From: Dipetalonema caudispina | Lineage: Eukaryota; Nematoda; Chromadorea; Rhabditida; Onchocercidae | DNA: 64,000 nucleotides | Direction of reading: 5' to 3' | Assembly: GCA_013365325.1 (NCBI GenBank) | Contig: JABVXV010000223.1 | Span: 1 to 64,000 of the forward strand | Shown here: piece by piece, positions 25,701-40,700 of the stretch | Position numbering within the stretch: position 1 is the first letter of the stretch | How the letters are laid out: the number at the start of each line of letters is the position of its first letter | Notes under the pieces: model-generated | Told to the model about the DNA's origin: nothing | Seen by the model: the letters and a program-made list of their open reading frames with translations, nothing else | Databases searched by the model: none | Program-made: the position numbers and the translations under genes

Positions 25701-28700
25701 TGAAGATTGATACGGTAATTGTTGCCTTTTCTTAGCAATCGCTTTCAACAGCATCTTCACGTATTTTCATCCGTGAAAGTACTGTAGACGTATGAGAGCG
25801 GATATATTCCATAAAAGTAAAACGTTAACGGAATATATTATAATTGATATCATATTAATATGGATAAAATTAAGTAAGTAAATTTTACACTTACCAATAG
25901 TTCAGAAGCTGTTGATGAACTAGAACTGACTGCTTGACCTGTTTTATTAGTGGTACTTGTAGGTAAGTATGGCATCGTATGTGATATATGACTTGAATCA
26001 TCACGCATACAATCCGGTGCCCAGGATACATGTTTCATCCATTTTTGGTAATCTTTATGCAACTGAAAAAAAGGCTTATAAGCATGTTGTTGTTGTTCAT
26101 ACAAAACAAATAATTACAAATATTCAATGAATATTATCGATCGATCGGTACTGCGTATATCACAAATTTGGCAAATAAATTTTTGGCTTAAAAATTAAAG
26201 AAAGAAAATTAAAATCTGTAAATTGATGGATTACTGTAATGCTGCAACAGTATCAAATCTAATCCTAATTGAAAAAAGTTTACTGTAACAAGATGAATTG
26301 AAAAAAGGGAAAAATGACGAACTCGATCATTGAAAGCAACATGAAATAGGAAAATAAACAATCCTTGGAGAGAATTCATAATAGTAAATGCATAAGCCAT
26401 AAAAACTGATTGCTCATTGATCCATAAAAATCCAAAAGTCCAAGTGAGACCTAATATGGTAACCAGTGCTATTGACCCCTTTAACCAATTTCTGAAATGT
26501 TACAAATTTAGGTCTTTTTATAATAAATCGGAATTTTAAATAAGATTATTCGGTAGCAGAGTGATTTTATAAGTAAACTTTTAGTTGAAAGACGAAAATT
26601 CCATCATCAGAAACTGATAAATAACCTCCTCCAATATAAATTATAGCCCGATTGAGTTGGTCAAGCGCAAAATGAAATTTGGTATGGTACCTACAAACAA
26701 ATGATTTGCTTATTAGTGTAAAATTTTCATACCGAACATTTTTCAACGCATCACGATCCTGTTTGCATGGTGTATAACCGATACTGGAATGACTGCATAC
26801 AATAAATAGTGTCATCACGAGGAAGACTGTATTACAGAGTAGAATGATAGCTACCGGTCCAACGAATGCTAGAATGAAGTAATTATCGGATCGTAGCCAA
26901 CAGTATCGTTCTGTACCGTAGCTAAATCGATCAAACCATATCGATACAGTAACAATTGATAATGGGAATCCTGAAACAATTAAACGTTTCTTTACAATGT
27001 TAAAAGTGATATTTACATATTCAGAGATTAAATAGATCCGATCATTGGCGATTTAATGATAAATAATAATAAAAGAATGTAAAGACTAATAATAGCATGT
27101 ACATAATAATAAATTTGGAATGCGGAAACAATTAATCTTGGAAAATACCGGGTTTATAACAATGATAAATTGATTAGAAAATGATTGATTTTTTCTGGAG
27201 AAAACGAAAATTTAAAAAATGAATGTAGAAGCTTACCGTAACCAAACAGTAATATGTATAATCTTTTGGAATCTTTCGATTGGAATACCTCAATTAGCAT
27301 ATAGTAAAGTTCGAAACCTTCTAATAACATCCAGGAAAATGCAGCAAGAAAGAAATAATGCAATATACCGGCTACGATACTGCAGCAAAGCTGAAAATTT
27401 ACAAATAATTTTTAAAATTTAATTATAACACGAAAATTATTGATAATTTTAATCAGTCGTGTCATGAGTCGTCTTTATGATAATACATATGAATGTCAAC
27501 AATTGTCATAGGTAAGTCAGGATGTTAAATTATGATTAACAGTTGACAAAATATCATAAACTTTTGCCATAGTTTTACTTTAACCAAAATGAAATACTAT
27601 TTATTTAATTTATATGATAGATACATTGAATTGATCAAAACATTTGATTTTTCTACAAAATTATCAAATTACGTTAAAATAACTGCGGATAATCTTATGA
27701 TAACTTGAATAATAATAGAAAAATGAATTATATAATATAAGAGGAATAAATTGAAAATTCGTACTGAATTATTTGTTTGCCATATACCACCAAGAAAGAC
27801 AGCTTCAGCTATTAACAATGTGAAACAAAGATTTTTATGAATAAAAATTCGATCACCACCACTGGTACCAAAACATTGAAATGCAAATAGTGAAAGTAGA
27901 AGACATATTATTGATATTGTACAGCCAGCATAAGTTATAAATGTTAATGCTATATTATGTCCAATTGAAAGCTGAAATAATTATGAATTAAATTTTACAA
28001 ATTTCAAATTATTAGAAGAATCTAAAAATATTCAACAATTTGTTCCAATTATCATACCTAAGTAAAGTAGACGAATCTAAACTGAATTATTAATATTATT
28101 AAATGATATCTTGCAGAAAAAAAAAAAATTTCATTTTTTAGCACTTCTCATTCAAATAAACCGTAGAACTTCCCTGAGGTATGAAATATTTCTCAGGCTC
28201 ATTTTTTGCTTACAACCAAATTAAGCAATTTGAATAAGCATTTTAAAATAAGTTATTATATATGTAAATATAAAGTTAATTCGTAATGATTCGAATCAAT
28301 ACGTCTCTTGTGATTTAAACGTAACATTTTAGGAATTCTAAAAAAAAAGAAATTGATTGTAAGACATTTTAATAGACTAATAATAGTTTCACTTACTTCT
28401 TGGTAATGGACATCCATGAGGACAGCAAAATATGTCAAATGATTGCAATGACAAATGGTATGAGTTTTATTATGCAAATGAACTATACAACCAGATGATG
28501 ACCATTGTAAACGGGTACGATTCCACCACACGCATTGCGGTGAGGAAAGATTTACTCGATCCTAATATATGTAGAAATTTAAATATAAGAAATCATTTTT
28601 TACAACTACTCCTTATCATAGGAATCATTCACTACAGCTATTTAATCGTTATTAATTATCATATCTCTTTTACTTATTTTGCCGATAAAATTAAATACTT

Positions 28701-31700
28701 TTCTTTGGCTCGATTAGTTAGATTTTTTGAAACAATGAATTTTACTTCACTTGGTATCAAATGAAAGTAAAACTTAGGAGCTGTTGAGATGATATATCCT
28801 TCAACAAATTCCCTTCTCTCATTCAATAATTCCTATCAATTATAGCTTAACTCATTTTTCAACACTCCTACAAATTTTTTTACTTCTGATTATTTGAAAT
28901 TTAAATTTAAGTTAGCTCAAAAAATTTTAATACGAAAAATTAGCCACATTTTCTTGCTTGAAATTTCCTTAATTATAACGATTTTTTCTGCCATTTAGCT
29001 AATCAGTTATTTTAAAGAAATTATCTGATCTAAAATTTCAGATCTAATAAAGATTGAATACCTCTGTTGAAAATGTAATAATAACTGGTTTACGAAGATG
29101 ATCAATGGTTTCAATTTTGCTGTCGCTATTTATTATTGATAGGGAAACTATTTTTGATGCAATTTGACGTGGTACCATGGTACCATCTACATCTTGACGT
29201 GGTTCCGGTTTTAGATGTTTACCCATCGATGAATATGCCACATAAAGAATTTTGGCTTCATCTGCAACTTATTTTTCAACTATTACAAAATCGCATTAGT
29301 CAATTTTTGTTTCTTGCAACCTGCTACAAAACTAAAATTTCTATAAATTAACTCTTAATTTATGGAATTTAAATTCATTCCAATCTTTTCAATATGAGAT
29401 AATATGAACAAATAAATATTATATAATTATAATCCGAGTAATCATAATAAATAATTATGCTAATAAATGCGAAATCGTGATTGTAAACAAACCGATAGCA
29501 TTATTGCGTAGAGTCAATGCTTCTCGTGGAATATCAACCGTATCATCGGTTGTTCGATACAAACTTGTACTTGGAAATGCTACATAATCATGTATCCGAA
29601 CAGCTGATATTTCAAGCTCAACATCTAAAAATTATAATTGTTGAAGATTCTAGCCCTTTTCTCGTTTCTTTAAAAATTGCAATCATACTCGAATCGAAAT
29701 CAGAATCATCATTCTTGATCGTAAAAACGATAACAAGTTATAACATTGATAACACTATAATCATGACGAAATGATAATCACGAATATTTTTTATTTCAAT
29801 TAAGTTATGAATAAGAAAAATGTCGCCAAATTATTGAACAAGTTAGACAAGGTAGATTTTCCATGGTATTTAATTCCTTACATTCTCATGAGTTAAACGA
29901 TTCAAGTTGATTAACTAATCGCTTTAATTGTTCAATTTACCAATAAAGATGAAAAAATTTGCTGTGTAACCTAAATCCGTTAATATTATCACTTCGTTAT
30001 CAATTTTACCGCTATGTATGCAAAAATAATTTCATACCAGTATTAGGTTTCATAATGATACGTGGTGTATCAGGAGTAATTAATGCACTGATCGTCATGG
30101 AGACTTGATCCACAACATTCATCAGTTCATCAGCTACCATACGTCGTTTTGCACCTTTCAAATCATTCCATGCTGATGTTTGAGATTCTTTCGCCATATT
30201 ATTCACACTTTCCACAGTTAACTACAAATTAACACTCGATTAATAGTTTTGAAATATGAAATTAAAAATTACAACACAATCAATATTGCTATGTTTGACT
30301 ACTATCAATGGAAATTAAATTCAATGAAAATCAAAAATTATATGAAAAATGATACTTCAACAAATTTATCTGCATCATTATCATAAATTGTGGTTGGAAT
30401 AAGCAATTTTATAGCACGAGAAAGAGCGATCAGATCACCACCAATCAGCGGTTCACGTCGTGTTCGTTGTTGAATTTCCTGCAGAAATTCCAATCGATCC
30501 AGTGGACCATCTGCTTCTTCCGCATCCATAAGTAATCTTAAATTTTGAATTAAAGTTACAGATTAATAAAAGGTTTTTAATTAGGGTATTTGGGTGGTTA
30601 GGTAAGCTAAAACTTACAGTTAGCTTTGAAAAAAATAATAAATACAACTATTCGATCATTGCCTACGATTCGACAAATATTGCAAATATTTAAAATACAA
30701 ATACTTCTTACCCTTTACTCCATGTGCTAACACAACGTGACAAATCCGGTCCGTCTAATTCCCATTGTCCATCCGATCCACATATCCATTCTGCGTAACC
30801 CGTTGATCCGATTGGACATGGTACACGAGCTATCATGCCAAATTCTGTTTGTGGCCAATCAATGTCACGTTCCGTTATCATATCACAGAATAACTGTTTA
30901 CCATCACTGTCTAACAATTTCATCGTCCTTTAAATTTGAATCAATTCAATTAAAATTTATTCAAATTTAAATTCCGAACAATTGAAGTTTTCTATTTAGT
31001 TTACCTTAAAATTGAAAATTTAACATAAGCGTTACTTACGTGAAATCGCTTATCATCGATGATTTTGTTAAATCAATTAACGGTTGTGTCTGATTAGTAG
31101 TTGCTGTTCTGAATGTTGTTGCTATTGATGTACTTATTGTTGTTTTTACTGCAAATTTCATCGTTCTTTTTTTTTCCCCCATAGATAATATAAAAATACT
31201 TTTGATCAATTGAGTAAAAATTTAAACAAAATTTAGCAAATTGTTAATAAAAATTATTTGAGGTGCAAATTATATCAACTGTTAAGGATATGCAAAATAA
31301 AAGATGGACATGGACAAACATGAAATCAAAATTTGTGTAACAAATATGATATAAGTTTTTACCAATTTATCTATTTTCAAAGTTAAGTTTCAATTTCTGA
31401 TTTTTTTATTTTCTATTTCAGGAAATATTATTGATCATAATCATATATGATCTATTTTGAATGTAAGTGCAATTTAAGTTGTTTAAATTGAAACAATCTT
31501 TTTGATAAATTAAAATTTAACTTTGAAAAGAAATAAACTCAAAGGAAAAAAAAAAAAACTGTCATAATTACTGCATATCAGCGAAATATGCTCTTTTCAT
31601 GCTTCTTTTCAATTGTTGTACCATTCTTCTTGCATTTTTCTCGATTAAATTTCATAATAAGATTTGATTTTTTTTTTTTTTGTCATTAAATACAATAAAT

Positions 31701-34700
31701 TAAATTTGTATATATTATTTTGTTATAGACAAAAAAAAAAAAAAAAATTAAATAAATTTGAAATTTTAAAACATTTTCAAATATAATACATGATTATTGT
31801 TACCAATATCTGGCTTTTTGCTGCATTTGAATTCCACATCTAAATATTTTTCCGTATCCGGGCATGGATCACCAAGTTCTTCGTTGTTTACCGAAATGCT
31901 ACACTGCGTATGACCATTACATCTGCACAAAAACAAGAAAAGCAAGCAAAATGAAAATGAAATGTGTAAACAAGAAAAGAAAAACAAACATGAAAAATAA
32001 AAATAACAAATAACAAAAAAAAAAAAAAAAAAAAATAATAATAAGTGAATGATAATAAAACGAAATGTGCCATAAGTTATTAAGCTTATTCAAAATTTTT
32101 TCAATGCAAAAATGAATATTACATAATGATCAGTGCTAGGTTAAAATTTCAGGTCAAATAGATAATAAAATCGATTCTTTATGAAGTATATGTTTGAAAT
32201 ATATCCTTACATTTCCTTCCTTGCCTATAGGATATGAAATTGAAATAAATAATAAAAAATTCCTTCTCCTGTATCCTTTAACTTTGTAAAAATTTTGAAT
32301 TTTTAAAAATAATTTTTTCTTAACTTCCATTTATCCGATTGAAAAATGTCGATTGCTACTTTATACTATCAGCAACAATTATCATCACATGCTTCAATAT
32401 TTTATCAGTGAAATCATTTATCAAATAATAAAAAGATCTATGTGAGAAACATTTCTTGTCTACTAAATCAAAAATCCTTGAAAAGTGAGATTCGCGGGAA
32501 TCTCGTATTTTAAGATAGAATTTCCAAATATCTTTCAAGAATTACCTAAGAATTTGCACCACTTCAAAGGAGAATTAAATGGTAAGTCTTGAAAAATTGG
32601 TTTTTTTTTTTTTTTTTTTTTTTTAATGACTGTGTAGTGAAAAGAAAATTAGCACGAAATCACTAGTTAGCAATCTGAATTCAAGCAAGCATTCCGGTAA
32701 AGAAAAAAAAAAACGGAAAAGAAAAACAAGCAGAATAATCACGAGAAACACAACAGATATGTAAAATAGTACAATACAAAAATTCAGTGCATGATGTGAT
32801 TTGAGTTAAAATTTAAATTGAAATTTGTAAATTTCGTTTGATACCTTCTATGCATGAATAAACAATTTCCAGGTATTTTGGTACCCCAGGACATGAATCC
32901 ATACCGAAATGGCTCGTTTCCACATCAAACAAACATCGCTGCTTATCGTCACAACTAAACCGGCAAATTTATATTTTATAAAAAATTTTTAAACCAACTA
33001 TACATGAAGCCCTACTTGATTTAATGTTTTTTTTTTTGGAATTTTAATTTTACATATCACAAATCTGATTTATAAAACTTTTGTGTTTAAAATTTTGGGT
33101 TTTCTTCTTGTTTCATAACTTTATCAAGAAGATCACGAGAATTAGCACGATGAGGTTTTTTTTTCTCTTTTTTTTTTTTCGTTTTTTTAAAGATCAATTT
33201 TTGTTCACAATTTACAATTTAATCAAAAATACTACAAATATCGCTGATAATAAATGAACAATTAAAGTTGATGGAATAGCAAAATTTCCAATAGAGCAAA
33301 GAATTTTTCATTTTAAGTAATTTTAATTTCACTATAGGGATTTATATTTCGATCCATTTAATCTCAACGAATTCATTCTTCCTTTCTAATTTATGTTTCA
33401 AAGTATAAAGTGATATTGATGCGACAGCAAAGACAAAGGATGGAAAGTGATGATAGCTTCTGGCTCATTTCCGAAAGGCTATTTTACTGGCCAAATACAT
33501 TATTTCATTTAGCTAAGAAATATTGGTAATTACATTTGAGAATTGGTTGATGAGAGAGGTATTTCATCGAATGGTATATTTCATCTGATAATAAAACAAA
33601 AGATAAATTTTTCATTACAGATATACCCAAAGAGTTGGGAAAGAACAAATTTAACCATTTTTAATTCTTTCAATAATTTAAATTACAAAAACTCAATTCT
33701 ATCGGATCATTTAATACGTTAAGCTAATCAAAAAGTTAAAAATATTAGATTAGCTATGAAATAGAGTGACGTTAATTCAAAACGTTAATTTAATCATTCA
33801 AAGTTCGTTTTATTCACCAAATATTTGACACTAAAGCAATTGGATTAATTAAAAAAACGACTCATTTCTTAAATTTAAGATTAATCACTAGGAAATCATT
33901 CGAAATAACAAATGACAAAAGAAATTATTCAAGAATTTATTCTCTACATTTAACAATTTATGCAATAATTAATCATTATCAGATAGAATAATCATTAAAA
34001 CTATTTGTATAATTCTTAACTATTTTTTGCTATCATATTATAAATAAATTTTTCCAATTTCGTCTTTGAAATCATAAATTTATTCATTTTTTTTTTCTCC
34101 TCATTTTCCCTTCCTTTCTTCATTTTCACTTGAATGACGAAAATGTTGAAAAAAGGATGGAAAGGAAAAAAAGAGAAAGAAACGGTACCTCAAATTATTT
34201 TCATCTCAATTGATTCACTGTTATTATCAGAAAAAAAAAAAAAAAAAAAGAAATCTGAGAAAGAGAAAAATATCTATTGGATGGAAAACAAAAAAAAAAA
34301 AAAAAAAACCCTCAAAATTGTCCTTCAACAGGTATTTCCCTTTCTTTCTTTTTTTTTTTTTTTTTTATTTATTTCAACGTTAGACCATTCGGCGTCGTCA
34401 AAACTACCAATGAAATTTGCCTATCATTACTTTTTCGAAAAATATCTTTTTTTTTTTTTTCACAATGTTTAAATCAGAATGAAAAAAAAAAAAATAAAAT
34501 TAAAAATAAAGGTTTTGTCTTTTTTTTTTTCTTTTTTTTTTTTTTTTTAATAAACGAATAAAAAAAAAATCCTTTTCCATTTTTTATCATTTCATAACAT
34601 ATATTTTTATATCTATTATTTTGTCATCTAATAATTATCACTTTGATTTAATATTAATTTTTAAATTTTTATATTTTATTGCTTTAAATCGTTCTCTTCA

Positions 34701-37700
34701 TTCTTCTTCTACTACAACATTTGCTGCAATTTTTTCAACATTGTAATATTTCAGATTTTTTAAATATATATAACCTATTGCTATTGTGCTAAAATATACT
34801 TTGATGATTTAAAAAGAAAAAAAAAAGAAATACGCATGAATGGATTAAAGGATCAGTGAGTATCGTATATAATTATAATACATTATTCATTCTTTTGCAG
34901 AACTATAAAATTAATGACAATGTATCGGAATATATATTTATATATATTATCATCTTATTTACCTTTCTTCATCAATTTCCTACAATGAATATATTCATAA
35001 ACAAATTTACAATTGTATGTATGAAGTGATACGTAGATTAATTTTATTTGATATTAAATTTCATTACTTTTAATGATCAAATAACATTCGAAATGATTGT
35101 TAAAATTTGATGAAACAATAATTGTTAATCTTAAGAAAATTCGGAGTTTGATAATTGAATTGAATCTCTTAATCAAAGTATTCTAGTATTTCTAAATATT
35201 ATCTAAAATTTAATTTATACATAATCAAATGTTGAAACTAAAGATTATATTTGAGGTGAAATTTGGAAATTACATCAAATAAGTTTCGGAAATATGAATT
35301 ACCATGAAATATTGCAAATATCTTTAAGCATAAAATTCTCCAAAATAATTCTATTGGTGCGAGTTAGTCTTTTCGATTATCACTTCATTTTTTAAAGGAT
35401 GAAATGTGACAAATTCAAAAAATTTAAATTAGATTCAGAAAAAAAGATAAAAAATAAACTGCAAATTTTGCAAATGCTTAATTCATGCAAAGGATGATGT
35501 CTAAAAGTGTTAAAATTTTAAAGCTACCATAAACAGATATGACAAAATGAAATTAAATTATCAAAATTATAACATGCACATTAGAGTTGATCAACAAACA
35601 GATGTTCAATTTTTTAAACTGTTCATTAAAAGGCTTAGGCTTAGGTTTAGATTGATTTATCCAATCAATTTAGATAAAGAATATTTTAGTGAAAAACAAG
35701 AGAAAAAAAAAATTAGGTAAATGATCAGGTAAAAAAATGGTGTAATTTTCATGTTTATTAATGTAAAATGAATAAATCCCTCAGTTACAACAATTAATAT
35801 ACAGTTTACAATGTTGCGATATTAAATGAATGAATTTTTACGCCTGCAAAAAGGATTAAAGTAGCAATTATAGCACACAGACAAAAATGTTAATTATCAA
35901 ATTTTAGTTTGTAATATGAGACGATAATTTTTTTTTTTTTTTTTTTATGGATTCAGGACATCCATCTCATTTCCTTTCATTTGTTCATAGATGAAACCAT
36001 AATTAACCATTCATTGAAATGGAAAACGATAGTGACATTATTTACATCTAATAATAGCCATTTAATCCGTTGATGACAATTTTTACATTTTTCCATTCAA
36101 AAATTCAACCATTATTATTCTATTGCTATAATTAGCATATTTCTTAGCAGTAACAAAACAACAACAATGATAAAATTTTACAAAATTTTTAAAATATTTT
36201 AGATTAAAAAAAAAAGAAAAAATAATAAGTAATGGAAGAAAAATTCGAAAATTTTTATAATTTTTAAAATTGAAAATTTTTAAAAAAAAAAAAAACAGAG
36301 AAAAAAAGCAAAAAAAAAAAAAAGGAAAAAACCATTTGCTTTAATCGTTTGCTTTCATACTTTTTCTTATTTTTTTTCAATTACCAATATTCGAATATAT
36401 ATTATACAAAACTAAAAGCATAACCATCTAATTATCAATTATCATGCAGATATATCCATCTGAGATAATACTTATGATGCAGAAAAAAAAAAAAAAAAAG
36501 AAAAAGAATGAAAGGAAATGAAAAACTGGTCTAATTTCACGCATCAATACATTTAGCACAAAATGTAGCCTAGACCTTTTTTTTTTTGTCCATTTTTATA
36601 AGCTTCATATTATTGCTGTTACTATATGATTTCTATCTAATCAAGATTATGATATGGAAAGGTAATACATGTACACCTGCTCTTTATTATGTGTGCTTTT
36701 CGATGCTAATCCTTGCAAACAGATCAACATTAAGCTTGATTGCTTACTATCGAAATTATGCTAAATCAAAAGAAAGGAAAGAAGATAAAGAGATTATTAG
36801 AATTAAAAAGGATTTAAATAAATGATAGGATAATATTCAATGAATTCATTAAAACAGCTTTCATAAATTAATTTCTGCTTATTTAAAAATTCAAATTTTT
36901 AGCTTAAATAAAATACAAAATTGAACTACTATTTTTGATATTTTAACCATACTACTTTAAATTCATATTATTATAAAAAGACCTTAACTTTTTTCCATAA
37001 TTTAAGATAATTTTACATTTTATGAAGAAAATCTACCAAAAAATAACTATTTCCTTTTCTTCCTCTCTCTTTTCTCATAGTATTAAATTGACATTTTACA
37101 ATTTAACTTTCGCAGAAAAAAATTTTAACGGATTTAAGATTTAGAAAGCCTAAAATTTGCGCTATTTCTGGGAAAAAAAGAAAAATCTCTGAAATATAAT
37201 TAAATTCTACCACGATGAAATAAAATGGACAGAGCATCTTAATTATCCGATCAAAAAATATCCGACCAAATCATTTAATCACATTCGATTAATCGATACA
37301 TATTCTCAACTTTGATTGAAATATTCGTAAATATATGGGGATTTAAATACAATTTTGAAATATTCTTGAGTAAATTTATTAAAAAGTCAAAACGGGAAAG
37401 GCATAATTAAATAACTTCAAAAATTCATAATATCCTCAAAATAAAAAATCTTCAACAGTTCCAAAATATTTCTATATTTTACCTAAAACTTTCTCGATAA
37501 AAACCATTTCATACTTGCTTGACTGCATCCAGTAATATATACTTCTCCTAAGATAGATATTTTGTATTTGTTTAATATACAGTAAGTAACAACAGCTGTT
37601 GACCTTAACCTCAATAAATGGATCAAATGACCGGAAAATGGGTAGTATTACGATAGGTCGATAAAAAGTAACAACTAATTAACTTAAATCACTTTAAATT

Positions 37701-40700
37701 TTTCTGATAACAAATGATAATGATGGATTAAATGGACAAATATAAAGAGGCAAATTGATAGCTAACCATATTAGGTAGACAAAGTTAAAGTTGAGGATAG
37801 ATTAGTTATCGGATCTGATATAGCTATGAAGTACAACAAATTTAGTATATTATTTAGCTTTTTTGACATAATTTCTAAAGCTAAAACTATTAGATAAGTA
37901 TCAATTTATTCAGTTATCTTTTTGGCTATCATCTATACTTTACAAATTCAACTGTCAAATTTCTTAGAAGAATAAACATTTTTTTTTTTGATCGATAGCT
38001 AAAATAATCTAACATTTCCGGAATATTTTTAATTAATTATTCTAAAAGTTCAAAGTTTATTTACCACTATCGTATCGATTCGTTTTAAAAATTATTTTCA
38101 ATGGCAACAAATTTTTTTTTTTTTTTTAATACCGAAGAAATTAAATAGACAACTAAGCCTATGGTATCATATTATTTGAGGATATAAGAAATTTGCATGA
38201 ATGTAAATTGATATGTTTACTTTTTAATGGGGAAATATCATCAATACTTTCAAAGTAACCAATATGATCCATTTTACCATGGATAATTCCGAAAAAAAAA
38301 AGGTACTACATAGTAAGCTAAAAAGATATACACTTCGATGTGTAAATTTTATTATCCAAGAAAATTAATTTATTAAAAAAAAAAAAAAAAAACGAAATTT
38401 TCCCAATCATTTTTCTAAAAAAATAAAAAAAATTGATTGAAAAGAGATTGCTAAATTGCAACATTTTGTTTCATTTTCATAAAATTATAATGTCAAAAGC
38501 AAAAAAAAATAAAAAAATAAAAAACATTTACCATTGAAAATTTCAAAACAAATTTTGTCATTATCATTCAAAAAAGATGAATTTTTGTCTTTTTTTTTCT
38601 TAAAAATAATAAAAATTAAAACTCAGAAAGGTAAAAAAAAAAATGAAAAAATTCTATTCAAATACTTAAATAATTTCCAATAAGTTATTCAAAATATTCC
38701 ATAACTTCATAAATCTTAAAAAATACTGGCATTAGAAGATGATAGAGAGAGGGAGAGAGAGAGAGAGAAAGTGAGGAAAAATGAAGACATGAAATTTTAA
38801 TGGCCAACAATTATCGTTAAAATATGAGGACCAATAAAAGAAAAAAAAAAAAGAAAAGAAAAGGGGAAGAAAATAATTCAGGAAGTTTTCATCATTTAAA
38901 TTCTATGGTAAGAAAAGGAAATGTAATGAATTTCTAAATGGGAACAATAAATATTTTCAACGAAATGTAGTAGCCAAACAAACAAATAAACTAATTTCAA
39001 TTTCATCCACTATAATGATTGATTTATTAAGTGAAATATGAAATAGATTGAACTAAATAACAAACAATATAAGCTTAGCTTCAAATAATCTTTTACAAAT
39101 TTATAATTTTGTTTTTTTTTTTTTTTTTTTTTTTTTAAAATCTAGCTATCAATTGATTATTTAGAAACATCGAGAGAATTTCACATTCCCATTTCTCTCT
39201 CTCTCTCTCTCTCTCTTGAATAAAAATATGAAACTTTCGTGAAGTTTTCTTTTTTTTTTTTTTTTAAAACAAAGGAAGGAAAAAGAAAAAAAAATTTATT
39301 TAGAAATTGACAAAAAAGGAAAAAGTTATCCGAGAAAAATGTCATAATTTTATGCATTTTTCAATTAATTCATCAAAAGGAAAAAAAAAAAGATTTTACC
39401 ACCTGTAATAAGCTAAACTCATAAAGGTTAATAAATTAAATATTTTAATTGAAAAAGGTAAATTCAAAAAAAATAATTCATCGGAGGAGAAAAAAAAAAT
39501 CTAACCTTAATTTCATTATAGCTAATGTTCGATCATTTTGGCATGTGGTACTTAAATCAGTACGATGACTTGGATTACAGAGGCCCAAAGTAAAACGTCC
39601 ATAATTTGCCAATTGTATAGCAATATACCTTCCGATCGGACATTCCAGATTTGCCTCTTCACCTTCACAAAATATTTTCTGAATTGGTGCATCTGCAAAA
39701 AAAAACAAAAAAAAAATGAAGTAGTAGAAAAAAAAAAAAAAACGAAATCATCATATGATACAATTATTTAAATTTGACAAAATGATATGTATATGTACCG
39801 AATTGTACGGTAATTAAATTTTCCAGATTTTTTTTTTGTTCTTTAAATATATGGTTAATTGGTGGAAAGATTTATAGGATCTTATATAACAATATTCTAC
39901 GTCAAATATTCATAATTAATTTTTAGAAATTTATATCGGAAACTAGCCGGAAATGCTGGGAATTTGATTAAATTATCGAATGTTAATTGATAGGTACACA
40001 AATTCATGTAAACATAAATAATAATTGATTTTGTCTGTAATGCTTCGCTTTCTTTAAACTTTTTTTTTTTCACAGTATTTAAACCATTAATTGATTTTTT
40101 AAACTTTCTAAAATTAGAGTAATTAGTAAATTTCATTTACATTTATATTAAGATATTAATTGTTGATTGAATTTCGTACTGTTTAGAAAATATGAAATTT
40201 AATGAACTTTCCTTCTATTATTGAAAATAATAGATGCTAATTTATTTTCGTGAATTTTTCAAATGCCATATACTTCCCAAACAACATTATCTATTTTAGT
40301 TTACTAATTAGTTAAAATATCGTTAATTTGTTAATTAATTTAATCAATTTCGGAAGCTTCTTTCATCTCAAAAGATACATAATTTAGGAGTACATGTGTT
40401 ATTTACTTGTCTTTTACTATTCAATCCTTCATCTGTTTATCGAAAAAGGACAAACTGAAGTAAATAAGCCAATTTTGGAATAGCCAAATGGTCAAATGAT
40501 GACCCTAACTTGACTTTCTTCATATTTACGATTCTTCCGTTCCGCTTCCTCAAACTCTCTTCCACATTTCTTACAAATACTTTTAGTGGATCACTCACTG
40601 TTGGATACCACTTAAGAGAATGAATGCTTTTGTTAAAATTAAGAGATAAATCTAACCATCCTACCAAATGCTTATTCATTCAATAATAATTTCTTCATTT

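Larger units (their letters stand above)
32955..39505 (-). other. Large intron of lat-1 within the lectin domain
   Basis: About 6.5 kb of AT-rich sequence with dense poly(A)/poly(T) runs (34230-34560 is almost all homopolymer), a GA array near 38744 and a TC array near 39195. It separates the two halves of the lectin domain and could hold elements that control exon choice, but none can be identified by eye. Confidence 0.75.

Noticed and set aside
27219..27422. Open frame on the + strand
   Set aside because: It is the antisense shadow of the lat-1 TM3 exon.
28432..28764. Open frame of 110 codons on the + strand
   Set aside because: Its first part is antisense to the GPS exon, and the rest is AT-rich intron.
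34134..34561. Overlapping Lys/Phe-rich open frames on the + strand
   Set aside because: They are translations of poly(A) and poly(T) runs inside a lat-1 intron.
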